A DNA stretch of 64,000 bases, from positions 1,550,001 to 1,614,000 of the forward strand of contig CBDBEU010000005.1 in NCBI GenBank assembly GCA_965204565.1, written 5' to 3'. Shown in pieces: positions 52,091-61,640 of the stretch. Under the pieces are notes generated by a model. The model searched no databases. It worked only from the letters and a program-made list of their open reading frames with translations, and was not told the origin of the DNA. A program made the position numbers and the translations under genes. This DNA is from CBDBEU01 sp965204565 (GTDB lineage Bacteria > Pseudomonadota > Alphaproteobacteria > Rhizobiales > TMED25). Every line of letters begins with the position of its first letter. Position 1 is the first letter of the stretch.

Positions 52091-53650
52091 TCAGACATTT
52101 CGTTGCAGCCATTGGGCGACCTGTTCCAGCGGGGCGTGAAAGTCAAGATGGTTCGGTTCCCGTTCGTGCATGGGAGATGGCGGACGACCGTCATCTTTGA
52201 TTGCCAGGTCGTAGTCGTGATTCAGCGCGTTGGCCAGACAGGCGAAGGCCGCCATCCCTCCCCTTGGGGGAAACAATTCAAGCACTCGGCATCCTTCCGG
52301 CGCGAACAGAATATTGGCCAATCCCGCGCCATGCGCGCCGACAACCGCCTCCGCCTCGCTGAACGCTTCGATTTGCTCTTCGAAGCTGTGCCGGCCGGGA
52401 TCGAACACCTCAAAGCCGTCAAGCAGATTCACGAGTTCCGTCTCATTTTGAACGACACGCTTGTTCGTGCGCGGGATGTAGAATTTCCGGCGCGGTTTGC
52501 GCACGGGCAATCTTGAGCGCCACCATCCGATCAGATCCGGGTGGCAAAGTTGCATCGGATGACGGAACGTTCCGGTGATGGCGCTGTCCGGGACCAGAAG
52601 TTTCTCGAACCGCCAGACGGGCCACGCCGCCGCTTCGATTACGGTTCTGTCCGAATACCCGAGGAACGCCAGGCTTTCCGCCATGAAGTCATGCCGCACC
52701 CTGTTGTTGCAGACGATATTTTCGAACGGGCCCGCGTGTTCGCACAATGAAAGTCTGGGCAGCCAGTCCAGCAGCCAATGGCAGTAATTGCCAGTGTGGA
52801 AACGGTCGCCGATAAAGGCTGAAACTCCAGGTCTGCCCCCCCCCCCCCCCGGGAGGTAATCTTTGAGCAAGCCCTTTATTCTCTCGTTCAGGAACGCCGG
52901 AAGCGGACCGGAGCACTCACGGATAAAGCCGCCGTCCGCATCGAAAAAGAATTTGTGCGGCCCCAGAAATATTGCCGTGCAATTCGTCAGGGTGTGCAGT
53001 TTTACTTCAGGTGAGCGGCAAACCGGTTCGTAGCCCGACAGAGCCTTTATGATCGATGTCGGATAGCGCGCCTTTGGAGGGATCGAGTAAGACATTAGCC
53101 GTTCGGAAAGGACAGTTTGTGAGGAAGCGGCTTCGCCGATTGCAACAGGTTCGGCAGAGTCTGAGGTCAGGCCGTGGCGTTTTGCGATTTCGACGATCTG
53201 CCATTGCCGTGATGTATCATCCTTAAAATAAAGATATTGATCGGGCAGGAGCCTGGCCAGGCCATCCACATCGCCCGCATCCGACATTTTGGCGATGAGT
53301 TCCCCTCGCATTTCCGTCTTGGAAAAATCGGGAATGGAGCTGTCGAGCACCTCCATCGCCAGTTCGCGGGCTCCTTCAAGTCCCTCCGTTTTCAACAGCA
53401 GCAGGGCTTTTCGGTGCTTTATCCATCTTACTGCGTTTTCGTTTCCCGCATATTTTCTCCGCGCCTCCTCAAGGGTCGCGAGGGCCTTCGCATATTCGCC
53501 CGCATCTGAAAGTCGTTCGGCAAGACCCAAGGCGTTCTGCCATCCATAATAACGCAAAACGTCCCGCCATTTAGAAGGACGCAAAACGTTCCGCCATTTA
53601 GAAGGACGCAAAACGTTCCGACCAATGGCGCGTAGCACTGTACTGATCAT
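52091..53650 (-). CDS. GT61 (DUF563) glycosyltransferase with poly-G tract
   Basis: 519 residues from ATG 53650. Residues 1-40 contain a nine-residue repeat (RNVLRPSKW twice, then RDVLRYYGW). Residues about 40-130 are TPR-like helices. The C-terminal 250 residues are a GT61 domain: FHTGNYCHWLLDWLPRLSLC, FYIPRTNKRVVQNETELV, VVGAHGAGLANILFAPEGCR. GT61 enzymes transfer sugars, often xylose or GlcNAc, to glycans. A run of 15 G (coding strand, 52850-52836) encodes PGGGGGR just before the GT domain and is in frame in this assembly. Changes in its length would cut the enzyme. In one run with the sulfotransferase 104 bp downstream. Confidence 0.85.
   Translation of the reverse strand: MISTVLRAIGRNVLRPSKWRNVLRPSKWRDVLRYYGWQNALGLAERLSDAGEYAKALATLEEARRKYAGNENAVRWIKHRKALLLLKTEGLEGARELAMEVLDSSIPDFSKTEMRGELIAKMSDAGDVDGLARLLPDQYLYFKDDTSRQWQIVEIAKRHGLTSDSAEPVAIGEAASSQTVLSERLMSYSIPPKARYPTSIIKALSGYEPVCRSPEVKLHTLTNCTAIFLGPHKFFFDADGGFIRECSGPLPAFLNERIKGLLKDYLPGGGGGRPGVSAFIGDRFHTGNYCHWLLDWLPRLSLCEHAGPFENIVCNNRVRHDFMAESLAFLGYSDRTVIEAAAWPVWRFEKLLVPDSAITGTFRHPMQLCHPDLIGWWRSRLPVRKPRRKFYIPRTNKRVVQNETELVNLLDGFEVFDPGRHSFEEQIEAFSEAEAVVGAHGAGLANILFAPEGCRVLELFPPRGGMAAFACLANALNHDYDLAIKDDGRPPSPMHEREPNHLDFHAPLEQVAQWLQRNV
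52836..52850. repeat. homopolymer of 15 C (15 G in the coding strand)
   Basis: An uninterrupted run of 15 C inside the GT61 gene, followed by GGG. It is far longer than any other homopolymer I noticed in the window and is prone to slipped-strand length change. Sequencing error in the run length is possible. Confidence 0.95.
53554..53620. repeat. 27-bp tandem repeat, two copies plus a partial third
   Basis: Unit starts GCAAAACGT(C/T)CCGCCATTTA and ends GAAGGAC; copies at 53554-53580 and 53581-53607, partial at 53608-53620. It encodes the nine-residue repeat at the N-terminus of the GT61 protein; 27 bp is in frame, so copy number can vary without frameshift. Confidence 0.9.
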
Positions 53651-53765
53651 ATTGTCTTCTTTCGCGAAATCATGCGTCGGCAGGCATAATCCATTAAACC
53701 AGCATTTCCCATATGGCCAGTCTGTGGTGAGGCTACAGCCAACGGAGGCGGTCCTCCAAGCATTT

Positions 53766-54900
53766 TCAGCCTCCTTTCGTCGTCGACTGACGGCAGCCCG
53801 GCGAGAAGAGCGGCCGAGAGGACCGCGCCCACAGGTTTTGGCGCCGTTTCTCCGCTTCCTGGACGCACGTGTCCGACCGCCGGGGTGGCGCTTTGCGGTT
53901 CTTGAGTGACCGATCATGCCGACACCGCCACAACAGGCGGTCGTCGAAGCATGAAGCCATCCGCGCGCGCAGGGAGGTGAGCGGCCACGTCTCGATGTCC
54001 TTCGGCGTGGCCGGCGTCCGCAGGAAGTCGGCAAGGTTGCAGGCCAACGCGTGAAGCCGGAGCCGTACGGCATTTGCCGCGAACTTCATGCACGACAGCC
54101 GCGTCCACTTGAGCGCGTACCTGCCTTCCTTGATGTGCTGCGCGGCCGTGCCCCGGTCGTTGTAGAACGCCGGAACCTGCTCGTTCGGCAGGCTGCGGTT
54201 GGTGACGATGAACCCCATGCGGGGAAACAGCTCACCGGGATGGAACTCCACCTTGGCCACGATCCGGCGCGGCTTCGACCGGTAACGGAAGCTGGTGCAG
54301 TGGCGGACAACGTGATGCGGCGGCCGGCCGGGACCGCGCTTCGTGAGCCGGTCGATCCGTTCATGCAGCTTCGGATTGCCCTTGATGCGGATGGCATCGT
54401 CCCGGCCCTCGACCTCCGGCAGGTCGAACAGCGCCGGGATGGCGAAGGCAGGCATCGGGCCGGCACCGGCTGCAGCACGTCCTCCCAGCCGTCCGCGCTG
54501 TGGACAGTGCCGGGGCGCAGGCTGCACCGCTCCAGGTCGCCGAACCGGTTGAACACGAACAGAGGGTGCAAGCACTTCGACTGGAAATGACCATTACAGG
54601 CCGATCCCTCCCGATCTCCTCCGTGCACCGGGCTCTCCGAACTGTCCATGTCCGGGGTGATGAATTTCTGCGGGCGCCTATCATGCGCGGCGTCGATCCA
54701 GCGCCCCGACAGGTCCGTCAGAGCAGTGAAGTTGTCGGGCTGCGTCAGCATCCCGGTCTCGAACCGGCCCATGGCACTGGCCGGGGCCGCACCATGCTTC
54801 AACGCGCGACCACCAATAATCCGGTGCATCACCGGATCGCGACACAGTCGGTCGGCGTCGTCGACGTCCTCGTAGCCGGCGAGGCGGTGCCGTCCATTCC
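53766..54900 (-). pseudogene. IS1380-family transposase, frameshifted
   Basis: From 54900 downward: LAGYEDVDDADRLCRDPVMH, MGRFETGMLTQPDNFTALTD, RWIDAAHDRRPQKFITPDMD (first Asp), YNGHF-like and HPLFVFNRFGDLERCSLRPG followed by TVHSADGW; then in another frame FAIPALFDLPEVEGRDDAIR, RIVAKVEFHPGELFPRMGFI, PAFYNDRGTAAQHIKEGRYA (Glu region) and MKFAANAVRLRLHALACNLA. These are IS1380 signatures. A frameshift near 54500 splits it; the N-terminus is cut at about 54900 by an IS5 fragment. Confidence 0.82.
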
Positions 54901-55175
54901 GCCCTGTGCGCGGGTCGCCGACAAAGGCCGGGAACTGCGCGAATGGCTTGAAGAGCGCGGGACCGGGCCCGTCATCCCGCCGCGAAAGAACCGCAAGATC
55001 CGATATCACGACGATCAGGCCATCACAGGGAGCGAAATATCATCGAACGCATGTTCTGCTGCCTCAAAGACGGGCGGCGCATCGCAACTCGCTTCGAGCG
55101 CAACACTAAAAACGTCATGGCAGCTATCGTGCTCGCCGCAGCCCTCATATGATGGCTATAATCGGTCCGGCCCCT
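54886..55175 (+). pseudogene. IS427-like transposase, 3' end fragment (copy C)
   Basis: KGRELREWLEERGTGPVIPP and RKNRKIRYHDDQA, then a frameshift into the C-terminal part, ending at GGTCCGGCCCC before CTAG at about 55173. It is the same element type as copies A and B but only its last 290 bp remain and no protease lies here. The 15 bases outside its end, CTAGTGATCGCCTGC, are also found outside the same end of copy A (reverse complement, 20472-20486). Confidence 0.75.
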
Positions 55176-55176
55176 A

Positions 55177-56083
55177 GTGATCGCCTGCGCGAGTCCACGC
55201 CAAGGCAGCCCACTGAAAACGGAACTTTCCATCGCTCCCACTTTCAAGGGCGTGATGCAATCGACCGTCACGCCGTTCAAAGATGACTTCAGCCTTGATC
55301 TCGAAACTTTCGAGAAGGTGCTGGATTTTCACGTTCGCACCGGTGCGACCGCGATTTCATGGCCGCATCACAAGGCCGAATCCCTCAGCCTGACAATCGA
55401 GGAGCGCAAGCTGTTAGCCGAGGTCGCGGTCAAGGTGGTCAATGGCCGTGTGCCGGTGACCGTCCATGTGAGTTCGCTCGCGGTCGAGGACACATTCGCC
55501 CTTGCCCGCCATGCCGAGGACATAGGTGCCGACGGTATTCTGGCGATCACGCCTTATGTGTGGGCGCCGACCACCCAGTCGATCCACGACTATTTCGTGA
55601 AGCTTTGCAGTTCGATCGGTATTTCGGTGATTTCCTACAATTCGCCGAGTTATCTCGCCGGCGTCAAGGAAGCAAGTTTCAATTCCGAGAAATTCGTTGA
55701 AATCTCCCGCATCGCCTTACCGATGCGGCCCGATTTCGCACTTGTCACGGGCGTTGAATTCCTGCTGCCGTCTATACCGCTGGGCGGAGTTGGGTCCTAT
55801 TCCGCCGCCGGATCGATCTGTCCCAATCTGTGCACGGCGCTGTGGGAGAGCTGCATTGCCGAGGATTGGCCCGGGGCGCGCGAAATCCAGATCAAGATGA
55901 CGCGGCTGTGGCACCTGTTCAAGGATTAGTATCCCTCCTCGCTGAAGGGCGGCATGGTGATCATGGGCCGGCCCACCGTGCCTACCCGCGCGCCGTTGCC
56001 GACCGCGACAAAGGAGCGCCAAGCGTTCATTGAATCCGAACTTGAGACATGGACATCCTCGAAACCGAGCCCCATGGCTGGTG
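55177..56083 (+). pseudogene. dihydrodipicolinate synthase-family protein, degraded
   Basis: DapA-like aldolase: FKGVMQSTVTPFKDDFSLDL, GRVPVTVHVSSLAVEDTFAL, DGILAITPYVWAPTTQSIHD, VISYNSPSYLAGVKEASF. Between FVEISRI and ALPMRPDFALVTGVEF a stretch of about 15-20 residues that should carry the Schiff-base lysine is missing. An in-frame TAG at 55927 precedes recognisable C-terminal sequence (YPSSLKGGMVIMGRPTVPTR). The native start is lost at the IS junction; the only start is a GTG at 55177 in the IS flank. Probably once part of a catabolic aldolase pair with the next gene. Confidence 0.8.
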
Positions 56084-56100
56084 AGGGGGAGACAATCCAT

Positions 56101-57007
56101 GAGCTTTGAACCCGGACTGATCCACGCCCCGCTGACACCGTTCGATGCCGAGGGCAAAATCGATTTCGACACCTATGCGCGCACCATCACCTTTCACATT
56201 GCCAATGGCGCTGACGCACTGGCGCTGCCGATGCATGCCGGCGAAGGCGTCAGCCTGCCCGATGTGCAAAAGCGCGAACTTATTTCCTTTGCCGTCAAAC
56301 AGGCCGGCAATACGCTGGTGGTTGCACATGCCAGCGACTCCGGCACGTCGATTGCCGCAGCTCTTGCGCGATATGCTGAAGAGACAGGAGCGGCGGCGAT
56401 TGTCACCACGACGCCCTATTATTGGACACCGCCGCCGGCGATGCTGGTCGAGCATTTCGCCCAGGTAGCAAACGCGGTTTCACTGCCGTTTTATGTGCAC
56501 AACGCGCCTGAAGACATGGCCGGCATCAAGGTCAATGTCGACCTGGCCCTGAAGCTGATCGACCGGGCTGACAATTTTGCCGGCGTCATCGATTCAGGTC
56601 TTGACTGGTAGTTCATGCTTGAGCTTGTCACCGAAGCGCCGAAAAAGCGCGCCGGGTTCCAGCTCATATCCGGCAACGAATATATGGTCTCGGCCGGCGC
56701 TATTGGCGCCACCGGCCTTGTCACCACGCTTGCCTCGGTCGCACCCAAACGTGTACGCGCGCTCTATGATGACTGCCGCGCCGACCGGCTGGCCGAAGCA
56801 CGCCGGGCCCAGGAAGATGTCGCGGCCCTGCGCCAGGCCATCAAACCCTTTGGTGTTGCTGGTCTGAAGGCCACCACCACCCGCATGGGCCGTGAGGCCG
56901 GTGCGCCGCGCCCGCCGCTTGAGGTGCTCGATGCAGCACAAGCCTCTATGCTTGGCACAGAGCTTGATCAAATTGCCGCGCTTAGTGACGAGCCGCGCGG
57001 CTGGTAG
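56101..57007 (+). pseudogene. second dihydrodipicolinate synthase-family protein with nonsense mutation
   Basis: From ATG 56101: MSFEPGLIHAPLTPFDAEGK, ALALPMHAGEGVSLPDVQKR, AAAIVTTTPYYWTPPPAMLV, LPFYVHNAPEDMAGIKVNVD. The frame is closed by a TAG at 56609-56611 directly after VIDSGLDW, then continues in the same frame with FMLELVTEAPKKRAGFQLIS, GAIGATGLVTTLASVAPKRV to a stop at 57007. A single CAG-to-TAG change would explain it. The Schiff-base lysine position reads VIDSGLD, so this copy may also lack the catalytic lysine. Followed after 71 bp by the TcuA-like gene. Confidence 0.8.
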
Positions 57008-57078
57008 ACAAATATTGCGAGCACCACTGCGCAGAATGCAAAATGGTGCTGACAATTGAATAGAAAGAGACGTGCCGC

Positions 57079-58584
57079 GTGACCGATAGCGCCAAATCCA
57101 AACCCGCCCATGTCTGCGACGTGCTTGTGCTCGGCCGGGGCAATGCAGCCCTTTGCGCCGCCAATGCCGCCGCCGATCAGGGCGCCAGTGTTGCCATGCT
57201 GGAATCCGCACCAGAGGACGAAGCCGGTGGCAACAGCCGCTTTGCCGGCGGCGTCATGCGCTTTGCCTATGACGGCGGCGGGGACCTGGCCAAACTCTGC
57301 GACCTGCCCGAAGAAGAGGTGCGCGACACTGATTGGGATTCCAATACGGTCAATGAATTCTATGACGACCTGTACCGCGTCACCAGCTATCGCTCCGATC
57401 CTGATTTGAGCGAAATCCTGATTACACGCAGCCTCGATGCGATGATCTGGCTGCGCAGCCAGGGCGTGAGCTTTACCCCCAATTACCGACACCAATCTGC
57501 CGTGGTTGACGGCAAACGGCGCTTTTTTGGGCGCATGCCGTTCTGGGTGGTAGGTGGCGGCGTCGGCCTTGTTGATGATCTGACCAAGACAGCCGAAAGC
57601 AAGGGCATCGAGATTTTCTATGAAACGCGTGGTGTCTCACTCATCACCAACGATGGCGTGGTATGCGGTGTCGAGGCGCAAGGCACCAATGGCCGCCAGC
57701 GCTTTGAGGCCAAGGCGGTGATCCTCGCCTGCGGCGGCTTTGAGGCCAATCCGGAAATGCGCGCGCGTTACCTCGGCCCCGGCTGGGAACTCGCCAAGGT
57801 GCGCGGCAGCCGCTTCAATGTCGGTGAAGGCCTCAAGATGGCGCTCGATATTGGCGCTGCCCCGTTCGGCAACTGGTCGGGCCGCCATGCGGTGTCATGG
57901 GAGCGCTATGCACCCGAATATGGCGACCTTACCATGCTCGAGAGCTCCTATCGCCACTCCTTCCCTCTGTCGCTGATGATCAATGCAGACGGCAAGCGCT
58001 TCGTCGATGAGGGCATCGAGTTTTACAATTATACCTACGCCAAATATGGCGCCGAAGTGCTGGCTCAGCCCGGCCAGTTCGCCTATCAGGTGTTCGACGC
58101 TAAGACCAAACCGCTGCTGCGGCCTGAATATGGCGATAAGTCAGTGACTAAGATGGTGGCGGGTACGCTTGAGGAATTGGCTGACAAGATGGAAGGTGTG
58201 AATCCGCGAGGCTTCCTCAAGACGGTCGAGGAATTCAACCAAGCAGTTCGGTCCGATATTGCCTTCAACCACTCGGTCAAGGATGGACGCTGCACCAAGG
58301 GGCTGGAGATCGACAAGTCCAACTGGGCCAATCCGCTCGATACGCCTCCCTTTGAGGCCTATGCCACCACCTGCGGTATCACCTTCACCTTTGGCGGCGT
58401 GCGCATCGTGGCCGAAACCGGACAGGTGCTTGACGTCAATTTCAATCCGATCAACGGCCTTTATGCCGCCGGCGAAATGGTTGGCGGCATTTTCTACTTT
58501 AACTATCCAGCAGGCACCGGCCTTGTTTCCGGAACCGTCTTTGGCCGCATCGCGGGCACATCCGCTGGCGATGCCACCACCTAG
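57079..58584 (+). CDS. FAD-dependent tricarballylate dehydrogenase-like flavoprotein
   Basis: 501 residues (GTG start). FAD-binding N-terminus VCDVLVLGRGNAALCAANAA, SAPEDEAGGNSRFAGGVMRF; middle VILACGGFEANPEMRARYLG; catalytic-region SLMINADGKRFVDEGIEFYN; C-terminus ITFTFGGVRIVAETGQVLDV and GLYAAGEMVGGIFYFNYPAG. This is the fumarate-reductase / TcuA flavoprotein family; TcuA oxidises tricarballylate to cis-aconitate. With the MmgE/PrpD gene 17 bp downstream it may process a tricarboxylate or branched dicarboxylate. Both seem intact although the upstream aldolase genes are broken. Confidence 0.87.
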   Translation: MTDSAKSKPAHVCDVLVLGRGNAALCAANAAADQGASVAMLESAPEDEAGGNSRFAGGVMRFAYDGGGDLAKLCDLPEEEVRDTDWDSNTVNEFYDDLYRVTSYRSDPDLSEILITRSLDAMIWLRSQGVSFTPNYRHQSAVVDGKRRFFGRMPFWVVGGGVGLVDDLTKTAESKGIEIFYETRGVSLITNDGVVCGVEAQGTNGRQRFEAKAVILACGGFEANPEMRARYLGPGWELAKVRGSRFNVGEGLKMALDIGAAPFGNWSGRHAVSWERYAPEYGDLTMLESSYRHSFPLSLMINADGKRFVDEGIEFYNYTYAKYGAEVLAQPGQFAYQVFDAKTKPLLRPEYGDKSVTKMVAGTLEELADKMEGVNPRGFLKTVEEFNQAVRSDIAFNHSVKDGRCTKGLEIDKSNWANPLDTPPFEAYATTCGITFTFGGVRIVAETGQVLDVNFNPINGLYAAGEMVGGIFYFNYPAGTGLVSGTVFGRIAGTSAGDATT

Positions 58585-58600
58585 GCAAGGGGTTGAGCCC

Positions 58601-59986
58601 ATGTTCACGCAAAAGATTGCCGATTTCGCAATTGAAACTCCGACTTCCGCCATCCCCGAAGCTGCCGTCGAGGCGGCAGGCCGTGGACTGATCGACACTT
58701 TGGGCTGTGCGCTCGCCGGAACTGTCGAGCCGGTTGCCGAGATCGCCGCCAGATGGGCGCGCGAAAATGGCGGGCGCGGAGGCACCACGGTCTGGGGCCA
58801 TGACATCCGAACCAGCGCCGCTGATGCCGCTTTTGCCAATGCCATTGCCGCCCATGCCCTCGATTTTGATGACAGCCATCCAAGTGCGCGTGGCCATGCC
58901 AGCGCCAGCGTGGTGCCGACTGTGATTGCCGCCGGGCAAGCAGCCGGTGCCGGTGGGCACGACGTGCTGGCAGCCTATGCCGTCGGCATCGAAATCGCAT
59001 CCAAGATGGGGCGCGGCTTCGGCTTTGGGCTGCTTGGCGGCGGCTGGCATCCGACGGCCGCGGTCGGCGTTGTCGCATCAACCTGCGCCGCTGCCCGCCT
59101 ATCGGGTCTCAATACCGAACAGCTTCAGCGTGCTTTGGGTGTTGCTGGCTCGGAGATCAGTGGACTGGTGCGCAATTTCGGCACCATGACCAAGCCCTAT
59201 CACACCGGACATTGCGCCCGCATCGGCGTCACCGCCGCATGGCTTGGCAGTGCCGGCATCACTTCAGATCCCAATATCCTGGAAGACGATGGCGGAGTGT
59301 TCGATTCCTACCACGCCAACGGTGAGGCATTGGACGAACTGGCCGCCGATCTTGGAACAACATGGGAGATCATCGCGCCCGGTAATTTCGTCAAGAACTG
59401 GCCATGCTGCTATTCGAACCATCGTTCGATTGGTGCCATGTACAAACTACTTGAGGAACACTACATCAGCGCAGACGATGTCGAGGAAGTCACCGTCTCA
59501 TTCCTGCCGGGCGGCGATACCGCCCTTGTCAGCCGCGAGCCAAAGACCGGTCTTGAGGGCAAGTTCTCGATTGAATATGTGGTAGCCGCGATGCTGCTGC
59601 GCGACCCGCTAACGCTGCCGACATTCACCGATCCCATGGTGATGCGGCCCGAAGCCCAGGCGCTGATCCCCAAGGTCAAACGCGTGATCATCCCGGCTGA
59701 AGGAAAATTCGCCGGCATGGTCGGCTACAATATCGTCGAAGTGAAGACCAGCCGTGGCACCTTCGAGCGCCGTGAAGACACGACTCCGGGCAATCCCGAG
59801 CTCTGGCCGATGACCGACGAAGGCCGCGAGACGAAGTTTCTTGATTGCGCCCTTCTGGCCTTGGGCGACGAGGGTGCGCGCAAGGCCTTCGACATTGCTA
59901 GCCGTGCCGCCCAACTGAGTGACATTGGCGAGTTGGCGCACGCCTGCGTGCCGGCTTCCGGTGTTCTGCAACGCGCAGCTGGTTAG
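58601..59986 (+). CDS. MmgE/PrpD family protein
   Basis: 461 residues from ATG 58601 (MFTQKIADFAIETPTSAIPE). Family blocks: RGLIDTLGCALAGTVEPVAE, AIAAHALDFDDSHPSARGHA, FGFGLLGGGWHPTAAVGVVA, GTMTKPYHTGHCARIGVTAA, KNWPCCYSNHRSIGAMYKLL. Members include 2-methylcitrate dehydratase and aconitate decarboxylase. Next to a TcuA-like dehydrogenase, whose product would be cis-aconitate-like, a dehydratase or decarboxylase step is plausible. The gene ends 12 bp before IS630 sequence begins. Confidence 0.9.
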   Translation: MFTQKIADFAIETPTSAIPEAAVEAAGRGLIDTLGCALAGTVEPVAEIAARWARENGGRGGTTVWGHDIRTSAADAAFANAIAAHALDFDDSHPSARGHASASVVPTVIAAGQAAGAGGHDVLAAYAVGIEIASKMGRGFGFGLLGGGWHPTAAVGVVASTCAAARLSGLNTEQLQRALGVAGSEISGLVRNFGTMTKPYHTGHCARIGVTAAWLGSAGITSDPNILEDDGGVFDSYHANGEALDELAADLGTTWEIIAPGNFVKNWPCCYSNHRSIGAMYKLLEEHYISADDVEEVTVSFLPGGDTALVSREPKTGLEGKFSIEYVVAAMLLRDPLTLPTFTDPMVMRPEAQALIPKVKRVIIPAEGKFAGMVGYNIVEVKTSRGTFERREDTTPGNPELWPMTDEGRETKFLDCALLALGDEGARKAFDIASRAAQLSDIGELAHACVPASGVLQRAAG

Positions 59987-59997
59987 CTCGAACCGGC

Positions 59998-61040
59998 CCT
60001 GGTGGATTGATTCCGACATTTGGAACCCTCGATTTCCGGCGGGGCGATGATTTGGTCGGGATCGGCGCGCCGGGTGAAGGGTTTTGCCTCGGTTTCGTTG
60101 TGCTCCCTGATGAAGCGGTTATGGCGGCCGGGCAGAAGACGCCGTGTTTCAGGCGGCGCCCGGTCAGTCCGACAAAGAAGCCATCGACGGCGTTCGGCCA
60201 TAACGCCGATGTCGGGGTAAAGCAGAATGTCCGGCGCGGGTGACGCTCGAGCCGGCGCATCACCTCCGGTGTGTTGTGCGTCGCGACATTGTCCGGCACG
60301 ACATGCACGGCCTTTACGGCGGGCATGTCGTGCTCCGGCGCATTCAGGAAGCGGATGAACTCCTGATGCCTGTGCCGGCCCATGTTCCTGCCGAACACCT
60401 CTCCGGTCAGCACGTTCGGCGCGGCGAACAGCGTGGTCGTGCCGTTGCGTTTGTCATCATGGGTCATGGTCCGGCCACGGCCCTTTTTCGGCGGCAGGCC
60501 GGGTTGCGTTCGGTCCGGCGCCCGAATTTGCGACTTTTCATCCACCGAGAGCACCACTGCGTGCGCAGGGGGGCTGACGTAAAGCCCCACGATATCGTGC
60601 AGTTTCTCGACAAAAGCCGGATCTCGTGAGAGCTTGAACACCCGCCGGCGGTGCGGCGCCGAATCCTGTACACCGTCGAGGCCGCCAACCCCGCAGCGTC
60701 CCCATTGCGCACAACGTCCGGTGCGTCGCTTCGTGCGGCCGCGGTGACGGCGTCGGACGGATCACCTCGGTCGTCCTTTCATCCGGCGTCACCGGCGTGC
60801 CGGGCGGGCGGCTTTTCTCGCGGAGCAGACCATCCACGCCTTCAGCCATGAATCGTTCCTGCTAGCTCCGGACGCATTTCTTCGACTTTCCGGTGGCGCG
60901 CACGATCCCAATCGTGCCGACGCCATCGCTGCTCGACAGCACGATCCGGCATCGCCGGATGCGATATGATTGCTTCAAGCCGAATTCCGTCCTCGACCGT
61001 GATCGTCAGATGTGTTCCGGTGCCCATCCCAAAGAAGCGC
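59998..61040 (-). pseudogene. IS630-family transposase, nearly full-length but frameshifted
   Basis: From 61040 downward: TITVEDGIRLEAIISHPAMP (helix-turn-helix part), MAEGVDGLLREKSRPPGTPV, then a frame change; MFKLSRDPAFVEKLHDIVGL, HAVVLSVDEKSQIRAPDRTQ (first Asp), HVVPDNVATHNTPEVMRRLE (second Asp) and PNAVDGFFVGLTGRRLKHGV (Glu position disturbed: FF.GL). Ends in a frame extension running into the MmgE/PrpD 3' region. At least two frame breaks near 60640 and 60880. Confidence 0.8.
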
Positions 61041-61087
61041 ACATCCGGAGCCGTTCGTCTCGATCAATCCACTAGGCTCAGGACTGA

Positions 61088-61640
61088 TTAAAGCCACCAT
61101 GTGAGGATGGCTGCCATTGTGATTGCAGCCATGAAGACGTCTGCCCGCCGGTCATATGGCGTTGCGATGCGGCGCCGGTCCTTGAGCGGTGCGAACATGT
61201 TCTCAACCTTATGGCGCTGTTTGTATTGAATGTTGCAGAAGGAAGCGGGTGCCTTTCGTCCTGTTCGGGGCGGAATGCATGGGGTGATCCCCCCGGCTTT
61301 CAGCGCCGCGCGATCATCGTCTGAATCGTATCCCTTATCTGCGATCGTTATAGCTTTGACGCTATCACAGAGCCCCGGATACAAGAGCTTCGCACCGATA
61401 TGATCCGACAGGCCAGCCGTCAGGCACATGGCCGGTGGTCGTTCGTCGCCATCGCAGACGGCATGGAGTCTGGTGTTCGGCCCGCCTTTTGTGCGCCCGA
61501 TGTGGCGGGGAAGACCCCTTTCAGAAGGCTCGACGCGGTGCGATGAGCCTTCAAGTGTGTTGCATCAATCATCAGCGTATCGGGTGGCCCGTCAGAAGCA
61601 GTCAAGTGAGAACCTCTATCAATCCTGTTTGTTCGTCCGA
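61088..61640 (-). pseudogene. IS5-family transposase remnant
   Basis: TLMIDATHLKAHRTASSLLK (first catalytic Asp strand of IS427/IS1031-type transposases) at about 61600, then in another frame MCLTAGLSDHIGAKLLYPGL, AITIADKGYDSDDDRAALKA, IQYKQRHKVENMFAPLKDRR (Glu strand) and an end at FMAAITMAAILTWWL. N-terminal third missing, frame break near 61430. A lineage different from the protease-bearing element. Confidence 0.75.

Noticed and set aside
55177..57007. Reassignment of TAG as a sense codon (glutamine), because two neighbouring genes have in-frame TAG
   Set aside because: Intact genes in the window end at TAG, for example the MotB-like gene (6360) and the TcuA-like gene (58584), and both affected genes show other damage. 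Ordinary nonsense mutations are simpler.
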